Shown: piece by piece, positions 9,815-18,745 of the stretch | Numbering within the stretch: the first letter of the stretch is position 1 | Layout: each line of letters opens with the position of its first letter | DNA from: an uncultured bacterium | Lineage (GTDB): Bacteria; Bacteroidota; Bacteroidia; Chitinophagales; Chitinophagaceae | Length of the DNA stretch: 35,879 bases | Reading direction: 5' to 3' | Assembly: GCA_903957405.1 (NCBI GenBank) | Contig: CAJBPC010000003.1 | Coordinates: 1 to 35,879 of the forward strand | Made by a program: the position numbers and the translations under genes | The notes under the pieces: model-generated | Databases searched by the model: none | Seen by the model: the letters and a program-made list of their open reading frames with translations, nothing else | Told to the model about the DNA's origin: nothing

Positions 9815-9828
9815 GTGATATTTATCAC
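9815..9828. promoter_or_regulatory. Candidate CRP/FNR-superfamily binding site upstream of TauE/SafE gene
   Basis: GTGATATTTATCAC = GTGA-N6-TCAC, a palindrome except for the central 2 bp, ~48 bp upstream of the TauE/SafE start (9767). Confidence 0.45.
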
Positions 9829-9969
9829 CCAAAGGCATCATGCGGTGACATACCAGTTATTTATTTCATTGAAAAAGAGAACCATGACCACCGTCATTTT
9901 TTGGGCATATGACCTGAACGACCTTTACAAGGAATGATTCGCAAAGCTTAACCTTTTAAATGGAATGCC

Positions 9970-10215
9970 ATGAAAACAACTGGAAAGATCATCACAGCGG
10001 CGGCAGCAGGGATTGCCGCCGGTGCGGTAGCAGGGCTGCTTTTAGCACCGAAGTCAGGCAAAGAGACAAGGGATATGTTGCAAAAAAAGGGCAACAAACT
10101 CACTGACAAAATGAAGGATGGTGTGAAGGAGGGAAAAGACACCATGTCCGGTATCCGTGAAAAAATCGAAGAAAGCTTGAAGGATGTGAACCACAAAGTG
10201 GGTGGGGTGATCTGA
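9970..10215 (+). CDS. YtxH domain-containing protein
   Basis: 81 aa; IITAAAAGIAAGAVAGLLLAPKSGKETRDMLQ then lysine-rich amphipathic helix. Confidence 0.88.
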   Translation: MKTTGKIITAAAAGIAAGAVAGLLLAPKSGKETRDMLQKKGNKLTDKMKDGVKEGKDTMSGIREKIEESLKDVNHKVGGVI

Positions 10216-10223
10216 GTGGAAAA

Positions 10224-10287
10224 AAGTCAAAAATCAAGGTTGGATCGTGGCAATTGTTTCACAACTTCCAACCTTGATTTTTGACTT
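10224..10287. terminator. 21-bp perfect inverted repeat between convergent genes (probable bidirectional terminator)
   Basis: AAGTCAAAAATCAAGGTTGGA (10224-10244) / TCCAACCTTGATTTTTGACTT (10267-10287), 22-nt loop. Confidence 0.7.
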
Positions 10288-10299
10288 CAATGTATTTCT

Positions 10300-11085
10300 T
10301 TACCAGCTGCCACCGGCGCCGCCACCGCCGAAACTACCGCCACCGAAGCCGCCGAAGCCACCGCCGCCACCGCCACTGCCGCCGCCCCATCCGCCGCCAC
10401 CACCACTTGGCGGGAACCACATGGTGCTAGGGCCGTTCCAGTTGCGATATCCCCGTCGGCTCATGAAGGAACCGCCACCACCGCCGCCTTTCATGCGGGA
10501 GATGATGAAGATAATGATCATAAGCACGATGATCGATCCGAGAATATTGCCGCCTTCTCCTTTTTTACCTCTTTTGGAATACCCTGCGGGGGGGGTGTAT
10601 TCTCCAGCCGCAGCCCGAATGACCGCGTCCGTGCCATAATCCAACCCTCGGTAGTAATCATTACCCCTGAAGTTGGGCAGGATCTCATCTTCCACGATTC
10701 GTTTTGCGGTGATATCGGGGATGGCGCCTTCCAGGCCGTAACCGACGGCGATGTACACCTTGCGATCGTTCTTTGCGACCAGGACGACAATCCCGTTGTT
10801 GAATTCCTTGTTACCCACTCCCCATTGACGGCCGAGTTGGAAAGCCACATCGGAGATATCGTAGTCCCCCGTCGTTGGGATGATGACTACGGCTATCTGG
10901 TTGGATGTCGTGTCGTCGTAGAGTGCCAGTTTATCTTCAAGCGCCTGTTGTTGGTCCGCCGAAAGGGTTCCTGTCAAGTCTACCACCAATCGAGCGGGAC
11001 TTGGTGCCGGCGGGATGATTTTTTCGATCTGTGCGATCGTCATCTGCGCGAGCAGGAGCAATATGGGGACAAGGATTTTTCTCAT
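10300..11085 (-). CDS. TPM-domain (YgcG-like) protein with Gly-rich C-terminus
   Basis: Signal peptide, LVVDLTGTLSADQQQALEDKLALYDDTTSNQIAVVIIPTTGDYDISDVAFQLGRQWGVG...NGIVVLVAKNDRKVYIAVGYGLEGAIPD, TM, GGGGGG tail. Confidence 0.92.
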   Translation of the reverse strand: MRKILVPILLLLAQMTIAQIEKIIPPAPSPARLVVDLTGTLSADQQQALEDKLALYDDTTSNQIAVVIIPTTGDYDISDVAFQLGRQWGVGNKEFNNGIVVLVAKNDRKVYIAVGYGLEGAIPDITAKRIVEDEILPNFRGNDYYRGLDYGTDAVIRAAAGEYTPPAGYSKRGKKGEGGNILGSIIVLMIIIFIISRMKGGGGGGSFMSRRGYRNWNGPSTMWFPPSGGGGGWGGGSGGGGGGFGGFGGGSFGGGGAGGSW

Positions 11086-11546
11086 CAGTTTCCGAAAACG
11101 ATATTGTCAGGGAGTTCGTTCTTATCCTCCTGTTGGTAAGGGAAATGCTCGACAAGGGCTGTTCCGATGTCTCTCACGATATCGATGATGCCATCCACAT
11201 GATGTGCCGCATTAAAAGATTGAAGGATTTTTGCGACCTCCTGTTTCCAGTAGTCCGTACCCACGATCCTATGAATGCCTTCATCTCCAAAGATGGCAAG
11301 CTGATGATCCTTCATGGCCACATAAAGCAACACACCGTTTCGGTCTTCAGTCCTCTCCATCTGGAGGCCGAAAAACACTTCAGCGGCACGATCCACGGGA
11401 TCGACGAAGCGACAACGGCTTTCAATGAACACCCGTATTTCTCCGCTGGTGCGACACTCTGCCTCGCGAATGGCTTCAACGATGCGGAGTTCATCCGCTG
11501 CCGTGAAAAAACTTTTGGCATTTCGCCGATTGAAAAATAACGGCAT
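11085..11546 (-). CDS. TPM-domain protein
   Basis: ECRTSGEIRVFIESRC...DRNGVLLYVAMKDHQLAIFGDEGIHRIVGTDYW; stop overlaps the next start by 1 nt (TGATG). Confidence 0.85.
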   Translation of the reverse strand: MPLFFNRRNAKSFFTAADELRIVEAIREAECRTSGEIRVFIESRCRFVDPVDRAAEVFFGLQMERTEDRNGVLLYVAMKDHQLAIFGDEGIHRIVGTDYWKQEVAKILQSFNAAHHVDGIIDIVRDIGTALVEHFPYQQEDKNELPDNIVFGN

Positions 11547-11558
11547 TGTGGCGTTGGG

Positions 11559-12158
11559 TTATTTTGCGTTGAAGTCAACCGCAGGAGCCTTGTCAGCACC
11601 TTGATCAGCGGCAAAATAGCCTTTTTCCTTGAAGCCGAACATCGATGCAAATATGATGTTGGGGAAGGTCTTGACCGTGGTATTGAAGGACTGCACGGCG
11701 GTATTGAAATCGTTGCGTGCCACTTTGATCCGATTCTCGGTACCTTCCAACTGCACTTGCAGGTCACGGAAATTCTGATTTGCTTTCAGGTCCGGGTACT
11801 TCTCAATGGTCACGAGCAAACGGCTCAACGCGCTCGACAATTGTCCTTGTGCTTCCTGGAATTTCTGGATATTCTCCGGTGTGAGGTTTGTCGGGTCGAT
11901 GGTGGTAGCCGTGGCTTTTGCCCTTGCGTTGATCACTGCCTCGAGTGTGGATTTTTCGAAATCCGCTGCGCCTTTGACGGTATTCACCAGATTAGGGATC
12001 AGATCGGAACGACGCTGGTATTCGCTTTGCACATTGCCCCATTTGCTTTTCACATTCTGGTCTTGGGTTACCATGCCGTTGTAGCCGGAACAGCCGCAAC
12101 CACCGAGCAGGAGTATTAGGCCGATGACGATGATCAGGCCGAGATTCTTGGAGTTCAT
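11559..12158 (-). CDS. lemA: LemA family protein
   Basis: YNGMVTQDQNVKSKWGNVQSEYQRRSDLIPNLVNTVKGAADFEKSTLEAVINARAKA...LLVTIEKYPDLKANQNFRDLQVQLEGTENRIKVARNDFN. Confidence 0.96.
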   Translation of the reverse strand: MNSKNLGLIIVIGLILLLGGCGCSGYNGMVTQDQNVKSKWGNVQSEYQRRSDLIPNLVNTVKGAADFEKSTLEAVINARAKATATTIDPTNLTPENIQKFQEAQGQLSSALSRLLVTIEKYPDLKANQNFRDLQVQLEGTENRIKVARNDFNTAVQSFNTTVKTFPNIIFASMFGFKEKGYFAADQGADKAPAVDFNAK

Positions 12159-12256
12159 GTCTGTAAAAATGATTTTAGTTATGTACTAAGATATGCATTT
12201 GCTTAAAACCGTTGCATGGCCATACATCAAGATGTTGCCATTGCAAAGATAAGGTG

Positions 12257-13462
12257 TCATGTGTGGCTGGTGATGGCTGCAATCCCGGGAAGTTCTTTTC
12301 CTTCAAAATATTCCAGCAGCGCACCGCCACCGGTGGAGACATAACTCACCTGGTCATTGAAACCGAAGCGGTTGACAGCCGCCACGCTGTCGCCCCCACC
12401 CACAAGGGAGAATGCCCCGCTGGATGTGCTCTCCGCGACGGCTTCAGCAATGGCTTTCGTTCCAGACTGGAATTTCTCCATTTCGAACACCCCCATGGGG
12501 CCGTTCCACAGGATGGTTTTACTCCTTTTGATGACTTCGGCAAAGGCCTTCGACGCTTCCGGACCGATATCAAGGCCCATCCATCCGTCTGGTACAGCAT
12601 CGGAGGATACGATATCGGTGGCTGCGGCTGCATCGAACTTGTCGGCGATGACGGAATCCGAAGGCAGATGAATATTCACGCCTTTCTGTTGGGCCTTTTC
12701 TATGATATCGAGGGCTGTCTGTAGGCGGTCATCTTCACAGAGAGAATTTCCGATCTTGCCCCCTCGAGCCTTGATGAAAGTGTAGGCCATACCGCCTCCG
12801 ATGATGATGTCTGTCGCCCTTTCAAGCAGGTTCTCGATGATCAGGATCTTGTCAGACACTTTGGCTCCTCCGATGATCGCCACGAAGGGTTTTTCGGATT
12901 GATGCAGTACTTTTTCTGCACTGGCCACTTCAGCTTCCATGAGCAGACCGAACATCCGCCTGTCGGCCGGGAAGAAATCTGCAATGACGGCCGTGGAGGC
13001 ATGTGCCCGGTGTGCGGTGCCAAAGGCATCGTTCACGTATGCATCTGCAAGCCAGCTGAGGTTTTCCGCAAAGCCTGGGTCACCGCTCTCCTCCTCCTTG
13101 TAAAACCGGAGGTTCTCCAGCAGCAGCACTTCTCCCCCCCGGAGCATGCTTGCCGTGAGGTGTGCCTGTTCTCCGATGCAGTCACCGGCGAACAGCACGG
13201 GCACATTCTTGCCCAGGAGCGCAGACAGGTGCGGCAGGAGATGCTTCAGCGAGTATTTTTCCGAAGGCCCGTCTTTTGGACGCCCGAGATGGCTCATCAG
13301 GATCACCGACCCGCCATCGGCAAGGATCTTGCGGATGGTGGGAAGCGCAGCCGTCATGCGCGTATCGTCCGTCACTTCGAATGCCTCGTTCAGCGGGACG
13401 TTGAAATCAACCCGGACGAGGGCCTTTAGGCCTTTGAAATTGAATGAGGAGAAAGTCGCCAT
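12257..13462 (-). CDS. pgk: Phosphoglycerate kinase
   Basis: [69 protein letters not shown] motifs. Confidence 0.97.
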   Translation of the reverse strand: MATFSSFNFKGLKALVRVDFNVPLNEAFEVTDDTRMTAALPTIRKILADGGSVILMSHLGRPKDGPSEKYSLKHLLPHLSALLGKNVPVLFAGDCIGEQAHLTASMLRGGEVLLLENLRFYKEEESGDPGFAENLSWLADAYVNDAFGTAHRAHASTAVIADFFPADRRMFGLLMEAEVASAEKVLHQSEKPFVAIIGGAKVSDKILIIENLLERATDIIIGGGMAYTFIKARGGKIGNSLCEDDRLQTALDIIEKAQQKGVNIHLPSDSVIADKFDAAAATDIVSSDAVPDGWMGLDIGPEASKAFAEVIKRSKTILWNGPMGVFEMEKFQSGTKAIAEAVAESTSSGAFSLVGGGDSVAAVNRFGFNDQVSYVSTGGGALLEYFEGKELPGIAAITSHT

Positions 13463-13499
13463 ATGGATATTTTTTCACCACTAAAGGAATGAAGGCAAT

Positions 13500-13537
13500 A
13501 AGGTCTCGCTGAGTGTTTCAATACCCGGCGAGACCTT
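13500..13537 (-). other. Intercistronic stem-loop between gapA and pgk
   Basis: AAGGTCTCGC (13500-13509) / GCGAGACCTT (13528-13537), perfect 10-bp arms, 18-nt loop; no strong U-tract. Confidence 0.5.
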
Positions 13538-13561
13538 TCATACGCTTGCGCGCCTGAGGGT

Positions 13562-14575
13562 TTATTTGGAGATCAGTTGCGCGAAGTAGTGCACCGTCCG
13601 CACCAGCTGGCTCACATAGCTCATCTCATTATCGTACCAGGCGACGGTCCGCACCATCTGGGTGTCGCCAACATGAATGACCTTTGTCTGCGTGGCATCA
13701 AAGAGCGAACCATAGGAGATGCCTATGACGTCACTGCTCACGATTTCGTCCTCCGTATAGCCAAAGCTCTCATTGGCTGCGGCTTGCATTGCGGCGTTGA
13801 CCTCTTCGACGGTGACTTTCTTTGAAAGCACCGTTGTCAGTTCTGTCAGCGAACCGGTGAGTGTCGGAACCCGCTGTGCGGTGCCGTCAAGCTTGCCCTT
13901 AAGGCTTGGGAGCACCAATCCGATGGCCTTGGCTGCGCCGGTGCTGTTCGGAACGATGTTCTGTGCAGCGGCACGGGCCCGGCGAAGGTCTCCTTTAGGG
14001 TGAGGGGAATCGTGGGTGTTCTGGTCGTTGGTATAAGCATGTACGGTCGTCATCAGACCGGCCATGATGACATAGTTGTCTTCCAGCACCTTGGCCATCG
14101 GAGCAAGGCAGTTCGTGGTACAGGATGCACAACTGATGATCGTCTCACTGCCATCCAATACATCGTGGTTAACATTATAGACGATGGTCTTCAGGTCGCC
14201 GGTGGCCGGTGCTGAGATGACCACTTTCCGGGCACCCGCAGTGATATGTGCGGAAGCCTTGTCCTTGTCTGTGAAAAAACCCGTGCATTCCAACACCACA
14301 TCCACATCATGCGCACCCCACGGAATCTGTGCCGGGTCTCTTTGAGCATAGATCATGACCTCTTCACCATTCACGGTGATGGACTGCTCCGAAGCCTTCA
14401 CATCTGCATCAAAGCGGCCCTGGGCGGTATCGTATTTCAACAGATGCGCCAGCACCTTCGGACTCGTCAGGTCGTTGATGGCAACCACATCGATGCCTTG
14501 CATATTATAAATCTGGCGGTACACGAGTCTGCCGATACGTCCAAATCCGTTGATGGCTACTTTTACTGTGCTCAT
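13562..14575 (-). CDS. gapA: Type I glyceraldehyde-3-phosphate dehydrogenase
   Basis: [35 protein letters not shown] active site, [18 protein letters not shown]. Confidence 0.97.
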   Translation of the reverse strand: MSTVKVAINGFGRIGRLVYRQIYNMQGIDVVAINDLTSPKVLAHLLKYDTAQGRFDADVKASEQSITVNGEEVMIYAQRDPAQIPWGAHDVDVVLECTGFFTDKDKASAHITAGARKVVISAPATGDLKTIVYNVNHDVLDGSETIISCASCTTNCLAPMAKVLEDNYVIMAGLMTTVHAYTNDQNTHDSPHPKGDLRRARAAAQNIVPNSTGAAKAIGLVLPSLKGKLDGTAQRVPTLTGSLTELTTVLSKKVTVEEVNAAMQAAANESFGYTEDEIVSSDVIGISYGSLFDATQTKVIHVGDTQMVRTVAWYDNEMSYVSQLVRTVHYFAQLISK

Positions 14576-14759
14576 AGCTGAAAACTGTGTTTAGTCGTTT
14601 TAAAAAGTACACGAAAGTAAAGAATTGATGTTTACCCATAAGGTGATTTTTTACAGGATCAACCCTCCCAGGGGGCAACCCCGCTGGAAATCGCCCTGTC
14701 AAGTGACATCCTGTGGATTTTACAAGAATATAAAAGTACAGGATTCTTTCATGAAAAAT

Positions 14760-14790
14760 TTTGATGAAATACCTCAGGGTCTTATCTTTG
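14760..14790 (+). promoter_or_regulatory. Bacteroidota-type promoter for tRNA-Glu
   Basis: TTTG (14760-14763) - 19 nt - TATCTTTG (14783-14790), matching the TTTG-N19-21-TAnnTTTG consensus; tRNA starts 16 nt downstream. Confidence 0.8.
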
Positions 14791-14805
14791 CACACCTTTA
14801 AACAA

Positions 14806-14880
14806 GGCCCGTTGGTCAAGCGGTTAAGACGCCTCCCTTTCACGGAGGAATCACGAGTTCGATTCTCGTACGGGTCACCA
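14806..14880 (+). tRNA. tRNA-Glu (anticodon UUC)
   Basis: GGCCCGT...ACGGGTC acceptor pairing with one G-U, anticodon arm CCTCC-CTTTCAC-GGAGG, GAGTTCGATTCTC T-arm, encoded CCA. Confidence 0.95.
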
Positions 14881-14883
14881 GAC

Positions 14884-14910
14884 AAACCAGGCATTCCGCC
14901 TGGTTTTTTT
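14884..14910 (+). terminator. Rho-independent terminator of tRNA-Glu
   Basis: AAACCAGGC-ATTCC-GCCTGGTTTTTTT hairpin plus T-tract directly after the tRNA. Confidence 0.88.
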
Positions 14911-15138
14911 ATGCTCCTCGGGCAGTGGTCATCGGATGCCGGCAGCAGACCATCCCCCTGTTTGAAATATGATTAAAAAAACCTATTTTTAATATTGTTG
15001 CGTGCATGTCATGCTTTTGATTGAAGCCATGCGTCGATGGAGCCAATGACTCCAGATGCCAAGCACACCACGCAGTCGCCACCTTTTCCCAGCGTCGTTC
15101 GCGCCCCATCCCCATCCAATGAATGCCAATGCTGCAGG

Positions 15139-15156
15139 CTTTCAGTTCACTGAAAG
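15139..15156. promoter_or_regulatory. Palindrome upstream of the 1083-aa membrane protein (candidate operator)
   Basis: CTTTCAGT-TC-ACTGAAAG, perfect 8-bp arms, ~76 bp upstream of the start at 15232. Confidence 0.35.
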
Positions 15157-15231
15157 TGCGACAGCCAACCGAAAGACACCCATACAAATTTCGGCAGACC
15201 CGGCATAACTCAAAAGAACCAACCCGTACAC

Positions 15232-18200
15232 ATGAAAACAACGAATGAAGCCCGGATGGGTATCGTTCCGAAGTTCCCTTTCAGAAAGGAGAACATCATT
15301 TTCGTATTCTTATCCGCCATCATCGCAGGAATGGCATCGATCCTTCTCGTGCAGAGATTCCTGGCACTACCCATCGATTACGCTGATTTCCTGGTCGGCA
15401 ACATGAGCTGGCATGGACAGACAAGGCTTCAGGACATCGTCAGCCTGCCGGCCTTTGTCATAGGATTTATCCTCGCCGGCCGGATCAGTATCAAAATTTT
15501 CTCAGACATCTCGCTGGCAGGCGGACAAGTGTATGAGAATGAACTCACCCAAGTACTCTCATGGTGGCTCATCCCAATGGCCGGACTCTTCGGAGGACTC
15601 CTCAGTCAGCAACCGACGGCCATGCTCTTCACGCTTCCCCTGGCACTTGCCGGACTGATCGCGACGGTCACGGCAGCACACCTGAACCTCCGACACCGGC
15701 AGCTCATGGCCACCGAGATCGGCACAGGCGTGCTGGCAGCCATGATGTTGGCAATCTTACCGGCAGGCATCTCCGCCCTCCTGGACCGTCTGCAGGCCTT
15801 CCCCCTCATGCCGGGCATCAGGGGTGGGATGCAACTCATTTTCTTCACATACCTGGCAGCCTGCATGCTGTTTTTTTACCTGGTGGCGAAGAAACCCGAA
15901 CTCTACAAAAAGCATCTCGCACAGGTAGTCGTGATTCCGCAGGCCGCAATCATACTTTTCTACCTGCTCATCATCCCTGACATGCACGTTGGTGAAACCG
16001 GACAATATGCGATTCCCTTCAGGGAATGGCTGCCGCTGTTGAGCATTGCACTCATGGGGATCGCGGGAAGAGACCTCTTCCAGAGATGGAAACAGTACAA
16101 GGATGCCGAGAACAATGACCTCGGCAAGCTATGCTCGCCTTGGGCCATCTTTGCGGTTGTCATCCTGCTCAAGACCGGAACGACTTCGCCTCCCGTGATC
16201 TCTTCAGATGATTTCCAATATGGTGAAAGCCTTTTAGGCTGGTGGAGCTACCGAGAGTTCGGCATGGTTCCTTACATCGATTATTTCCCGCCCAATGGAC
16301 TCTTCGTCGATGATTTGGCAGGCTTCTTCTCTTGGGTGTTTTTCGACGGCACGGCGGGTACGATCGATGAATCGCTACGGCTCATCATGACATTGACCCT
16401 GCTCGCTGCATTCATCGGTCTGCACAAAGCCACCAGGAGCATCGGCCTGTCGCTCGTGTCGGTATTGTTTTTTGCCTACAGCAATATGTACTGGAACAGT
16501 CTGAACTTTTTGCTTCTCGTGCCGCTTTTCACCCTTTTTCTGAAATATCCCGCAGATCCCGATTCCAGAAAATGGCTGCTGGCATGGCCTGCAATCGGTA
16601 TTCTACTGGTCCTGCTCGCACCCTCTCAGGGTTATATTTTCCTGTTGGCATCCCTGCCCGCCCTCATATACCACCTGCGGCACGCCGTTGCTGGAAAGCT
16701 ATCGAAAAAAACCATCTATATCACAGCCGGCATCGGACTGCTGAGCCTCGCTACACCCATACCCCGGATGCTTTACAGTGCCATTCGCCATTTGGTTGAG
16801 AAAATTGCCATCTATCCTCTTAGTTTCGGGACCGACTGGACAAAGGGCTATCTCACCGTTGCCGGCAATGACATCCCGTTGCTGAATTACATCCTGCTGG
16901 ACTTCTTCAGGATGAGTTGGATATGGGTCCTGTTGGCCGGATGCATCATATTCATGTTACTGATCCATAAAAGACGGCACTGGCAATACCTGGCACTCGT
17001 CGCATTGCCTGCGACATTGTTCATCCTGCTGATGACAGGTTATGCCATGGGTAGAATGGATATCCTCAACTCCTCCGGGCCCGGCATCCTAAGCAGTTTT
17101 TCCCTCACGATCCTCCTACCATTGTTGCTGGCGCCACTGCTCGCCAGATACCAAAAGATCCTGATGGCATCACTCATCGCATTTTTCTGTGCGGGAATTG
17201 GCAATCACCATCTCGGCTGGAGTGGACTGGGCAACGCATTGGAAAAAAACGAGGCTTTCAACCTCGCCGCTGCCGGGAAGATCGGAATCAACAACGTCGG
17301 ACTTGCGGAAATAGACCCACAGCATGCCGACAGACTCCTTCGCGTGAACGCCAACCTAAAAAAATACCTGAGGTACAGGGAACCCTACCTCGACCTCACC
17401 GGCAATAATGCGCATTACATGTATTTCGACAGACCCCCTGCCATGTCACTGACCGCACCCGTGAACCTGGTGTCTATTGCGCAACAGGAAAGGGAAGTGT
17501 CCAGGCTCAGGCAGGATCCGCCACAAATAGCCTTGCTGATGGCCGATAACAAAAGGGTTGGCGAGGGCAAACTGGCACTCAGGAACCATATACTCTATCG
17601 CTTTGTGCTATCAAGGTATCGGGCAGAACTGCACGACGGATATGTCTTCGCCTTTCTCGATACGGCAAGGCTTTCCACTGCCGCCATGACATTCATGCCC
17701 AGTGACCGAACCGATTCGGCATGGCTGAAAGGTGTGCACAGAAGACTTCCAGCAGTGATCATCAGGGATACCCTCGCCATAAAATTCCTGCGAACAGGAG
17801 ACAGGATCATTCTGCCTGACGGAAAGCCCGCACAGATCGGCAGGATCCTGCCTAAAGAGCAGGTGGTATGGCTTGACGGGAATTATTTTTCCCCGACCGC
17901 TTTTGATTCACCCAACCCCGTGCGGGTTATACTTGATGATTCCAGAAAGGCCGAACTGTCATGCCGACTGATGCAGCTGGCATGCTCCGACGAAGACCTG
18001 GCCCAGCTGCCGGTGACATGGGGACGATCCGCGAACAGCCTTGACAATCGGATGACACTGGTCCACACTTTCGATACCGGCAAGATCATATTGAAAAACA
18101 TCCGTTTCGAAAAGGGAGGATATCAACCCATGGATGACTCATCCTACATGGAGTTCCAACTTGCCGGAGCCGCCCTGAACGGCAAGCAAGCCGGACTGCT

Positions 18201-18483
18201 GAGTTTTGATTTCACGTCGATCGCAGCTGACTTGCCGGCACGCCGCATGCGCATCTCCTGGCTATCGGATGACAACAAGGAATGCGGAGCCGGTCAAAGC
18301 CTGATGATGACGGCCGCCAACGGCAGGCTGATCGTGCCGCTCGACGGATTCCCTTCGTGGCTCAATGCGAAAAAAATCTCAGCCATTCGCATCGAAATGG
18401 ATGAAACACCCGGGAGCAGTGCTTTCAACATCGCAAATATCCGTCTGGAACAGCGGATCATGACGACGACAGGGCTTGACTGA
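15232..18483 (+). CDS. Large multi-TM protein, putative GT-C-like glycosyltransferase with C-terminal soluble domain
   Basis: 1083 aa; many TM segments; SSDDFQYGESLLGWWSYREFGMVPYIDYFPPNGLFVDD resembles PMT/ArnT-type luminal motif; non-TM region from ~650 aa onward. Confidence 0.6.
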   Translation: MKTTNEARMGIVPKFPFRKENIIFVFLSAIIAGMASILLVQRFLALPIDYADFLVGNMSWHGQTRLQDIVSLPAFVIGFILAGRISIKIFSDISLAGGQVYENELTQVLSWWLIPMAGLFGGLLSQQPTAMLFTLPLALAGLIATVTAAHLNLRHRQLMATEIGTGVLAAMMLAILPAGISALLDRLQAFPLMPGIRGGMQLIFFTYLAACMLFFYLVAKKPELYKKHLAQVVVIPQAAIILFYLLIIPDMHVGETGQYAIPFREWLPLLSIALMGIAGRDLFQRWKQYKDAENNDLGKLCSPWAIFAVVILLKTGTTSPPVISSDDFQYGESLLGWWSYREFGMVPYIDYFPPNGLFVDDLAGFFSWVFFDGTAGTIDESLRLIMTLTLLAAFIGLHKATRSIGLSLVSVLFFAYSNMYWNSLNFLLLVPLFTLFLKYPADPDSRKWLLAWPAIGILLVLLAPSQGYIFLLASLPALIYHLRHAVAGKLSKKTIYITAGIGLLSLATPIPRMLYSAIRHLVEKIAIYPLSFGTDWTKGYLTVAGNDIPLLNYILLDFFRMSWIWVLLAGCIIFMLLIHKRRHWQYLALVALPATLFILLMTGYAMGRMDILNSSGPGILSSFSLTILLPLLLAPLLARYQKILMASLIAFFCAGIGNHHLGWSGLGNALEKNEAFNLAAAGKIGINNVGLAEIDPQHADRLLRVNANLKKYLRYREPYLDLTGNNAHYMYFDRPPAMSLTAPVNLVSIAQQEREVSRLRQDPPQIALLMADNKRVGEGKLALRNHILYRFVLSRYRAELHDGYVFAFLDTARLSTAAMTFMPSDRTDSAWLKGVHRRLPAVIIRDTLAIKFLRTGDRIILPDGKPAQIGRILPKEQVVWLDGNYFSPTAFDSPNPVRVILDDSRKAELSCRLMQLACSDEDLAQLPVTWGRSANSLDNRMTLVHTFDTGKIILKNIRFEKGGYQPMDDSSYMEFQLAGAALNGKQAGLLSFDFTSIAADLPARRMRISWLSDDNKECGAGQSLMMTAANGRLIVPLDGFPSWLNAKKISAIRIEMDETPGSSAFNIANIRLEQRIMTTTGLD

Positions 18484-18549
18484 AGAGGATATACCACGGA
18501 TGAGGCTGAGGCGAGTCTTGGATGAACCTCGCGTTTGACAATACTGATC

Positions 18550-18604
18550 GAAGGATCCTTCCCGTATGGGCATTTCATACAGAAAGGATCCTTCTTTATT
18601 TTCG
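18550..18604 (+). terminator. Terminator downstream of the 1083-aa gene
   Basis: GAAGGATCCTTCCCGTATG-GGCATTT-CATACAGAAAGGATCCTTC (17/19 arm match) followed by TTTATTTT. Confidence 0.75.
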
Positions 18605-18608
18605 GTTA

Positions 18609-18625
18609 ATACTAACCGTTAGTAT
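18609..18625. promoter_or_regulatory. Candidate operator upstream of the plus-strand lyase genes
   Basis: ATACTAA-CCG-TTAGTAT perfect inverted repeat, ~120 bp upstream of the lyase start 18746. Confidence 0.4.
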
Positions 18626-18745
18626 CACGCAGGCTGCGCAACGATGGTAAACGCGACATGCTCAGAGGATAGCGAGGATCGCGAAAACCCGATTTTTCTT
18701 TTTCACCCCCATGTTGTAATTTTTACCTTCAAACCATTCCTCCAC

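Noticed and set aside
10300-10500. Tandem-repeat-like GCC/ACC-rich stretch
   Set aside because: Explained by codons for the poly-Gly tail; not a CRISPR or VNTR with regular unit.
10247-10639. Proline-rich 130-aa ORF (PPAPPPPKLPPPKPP...)
   Set aside because: Complement of the Gly-rich tail of the TPM-domain protein.
14505-14894. 129-aa minus-strand ORF over the tRNA
   Set aside because: Overlaps tRNA-Glu, its promoter and the gapA start; artefact.
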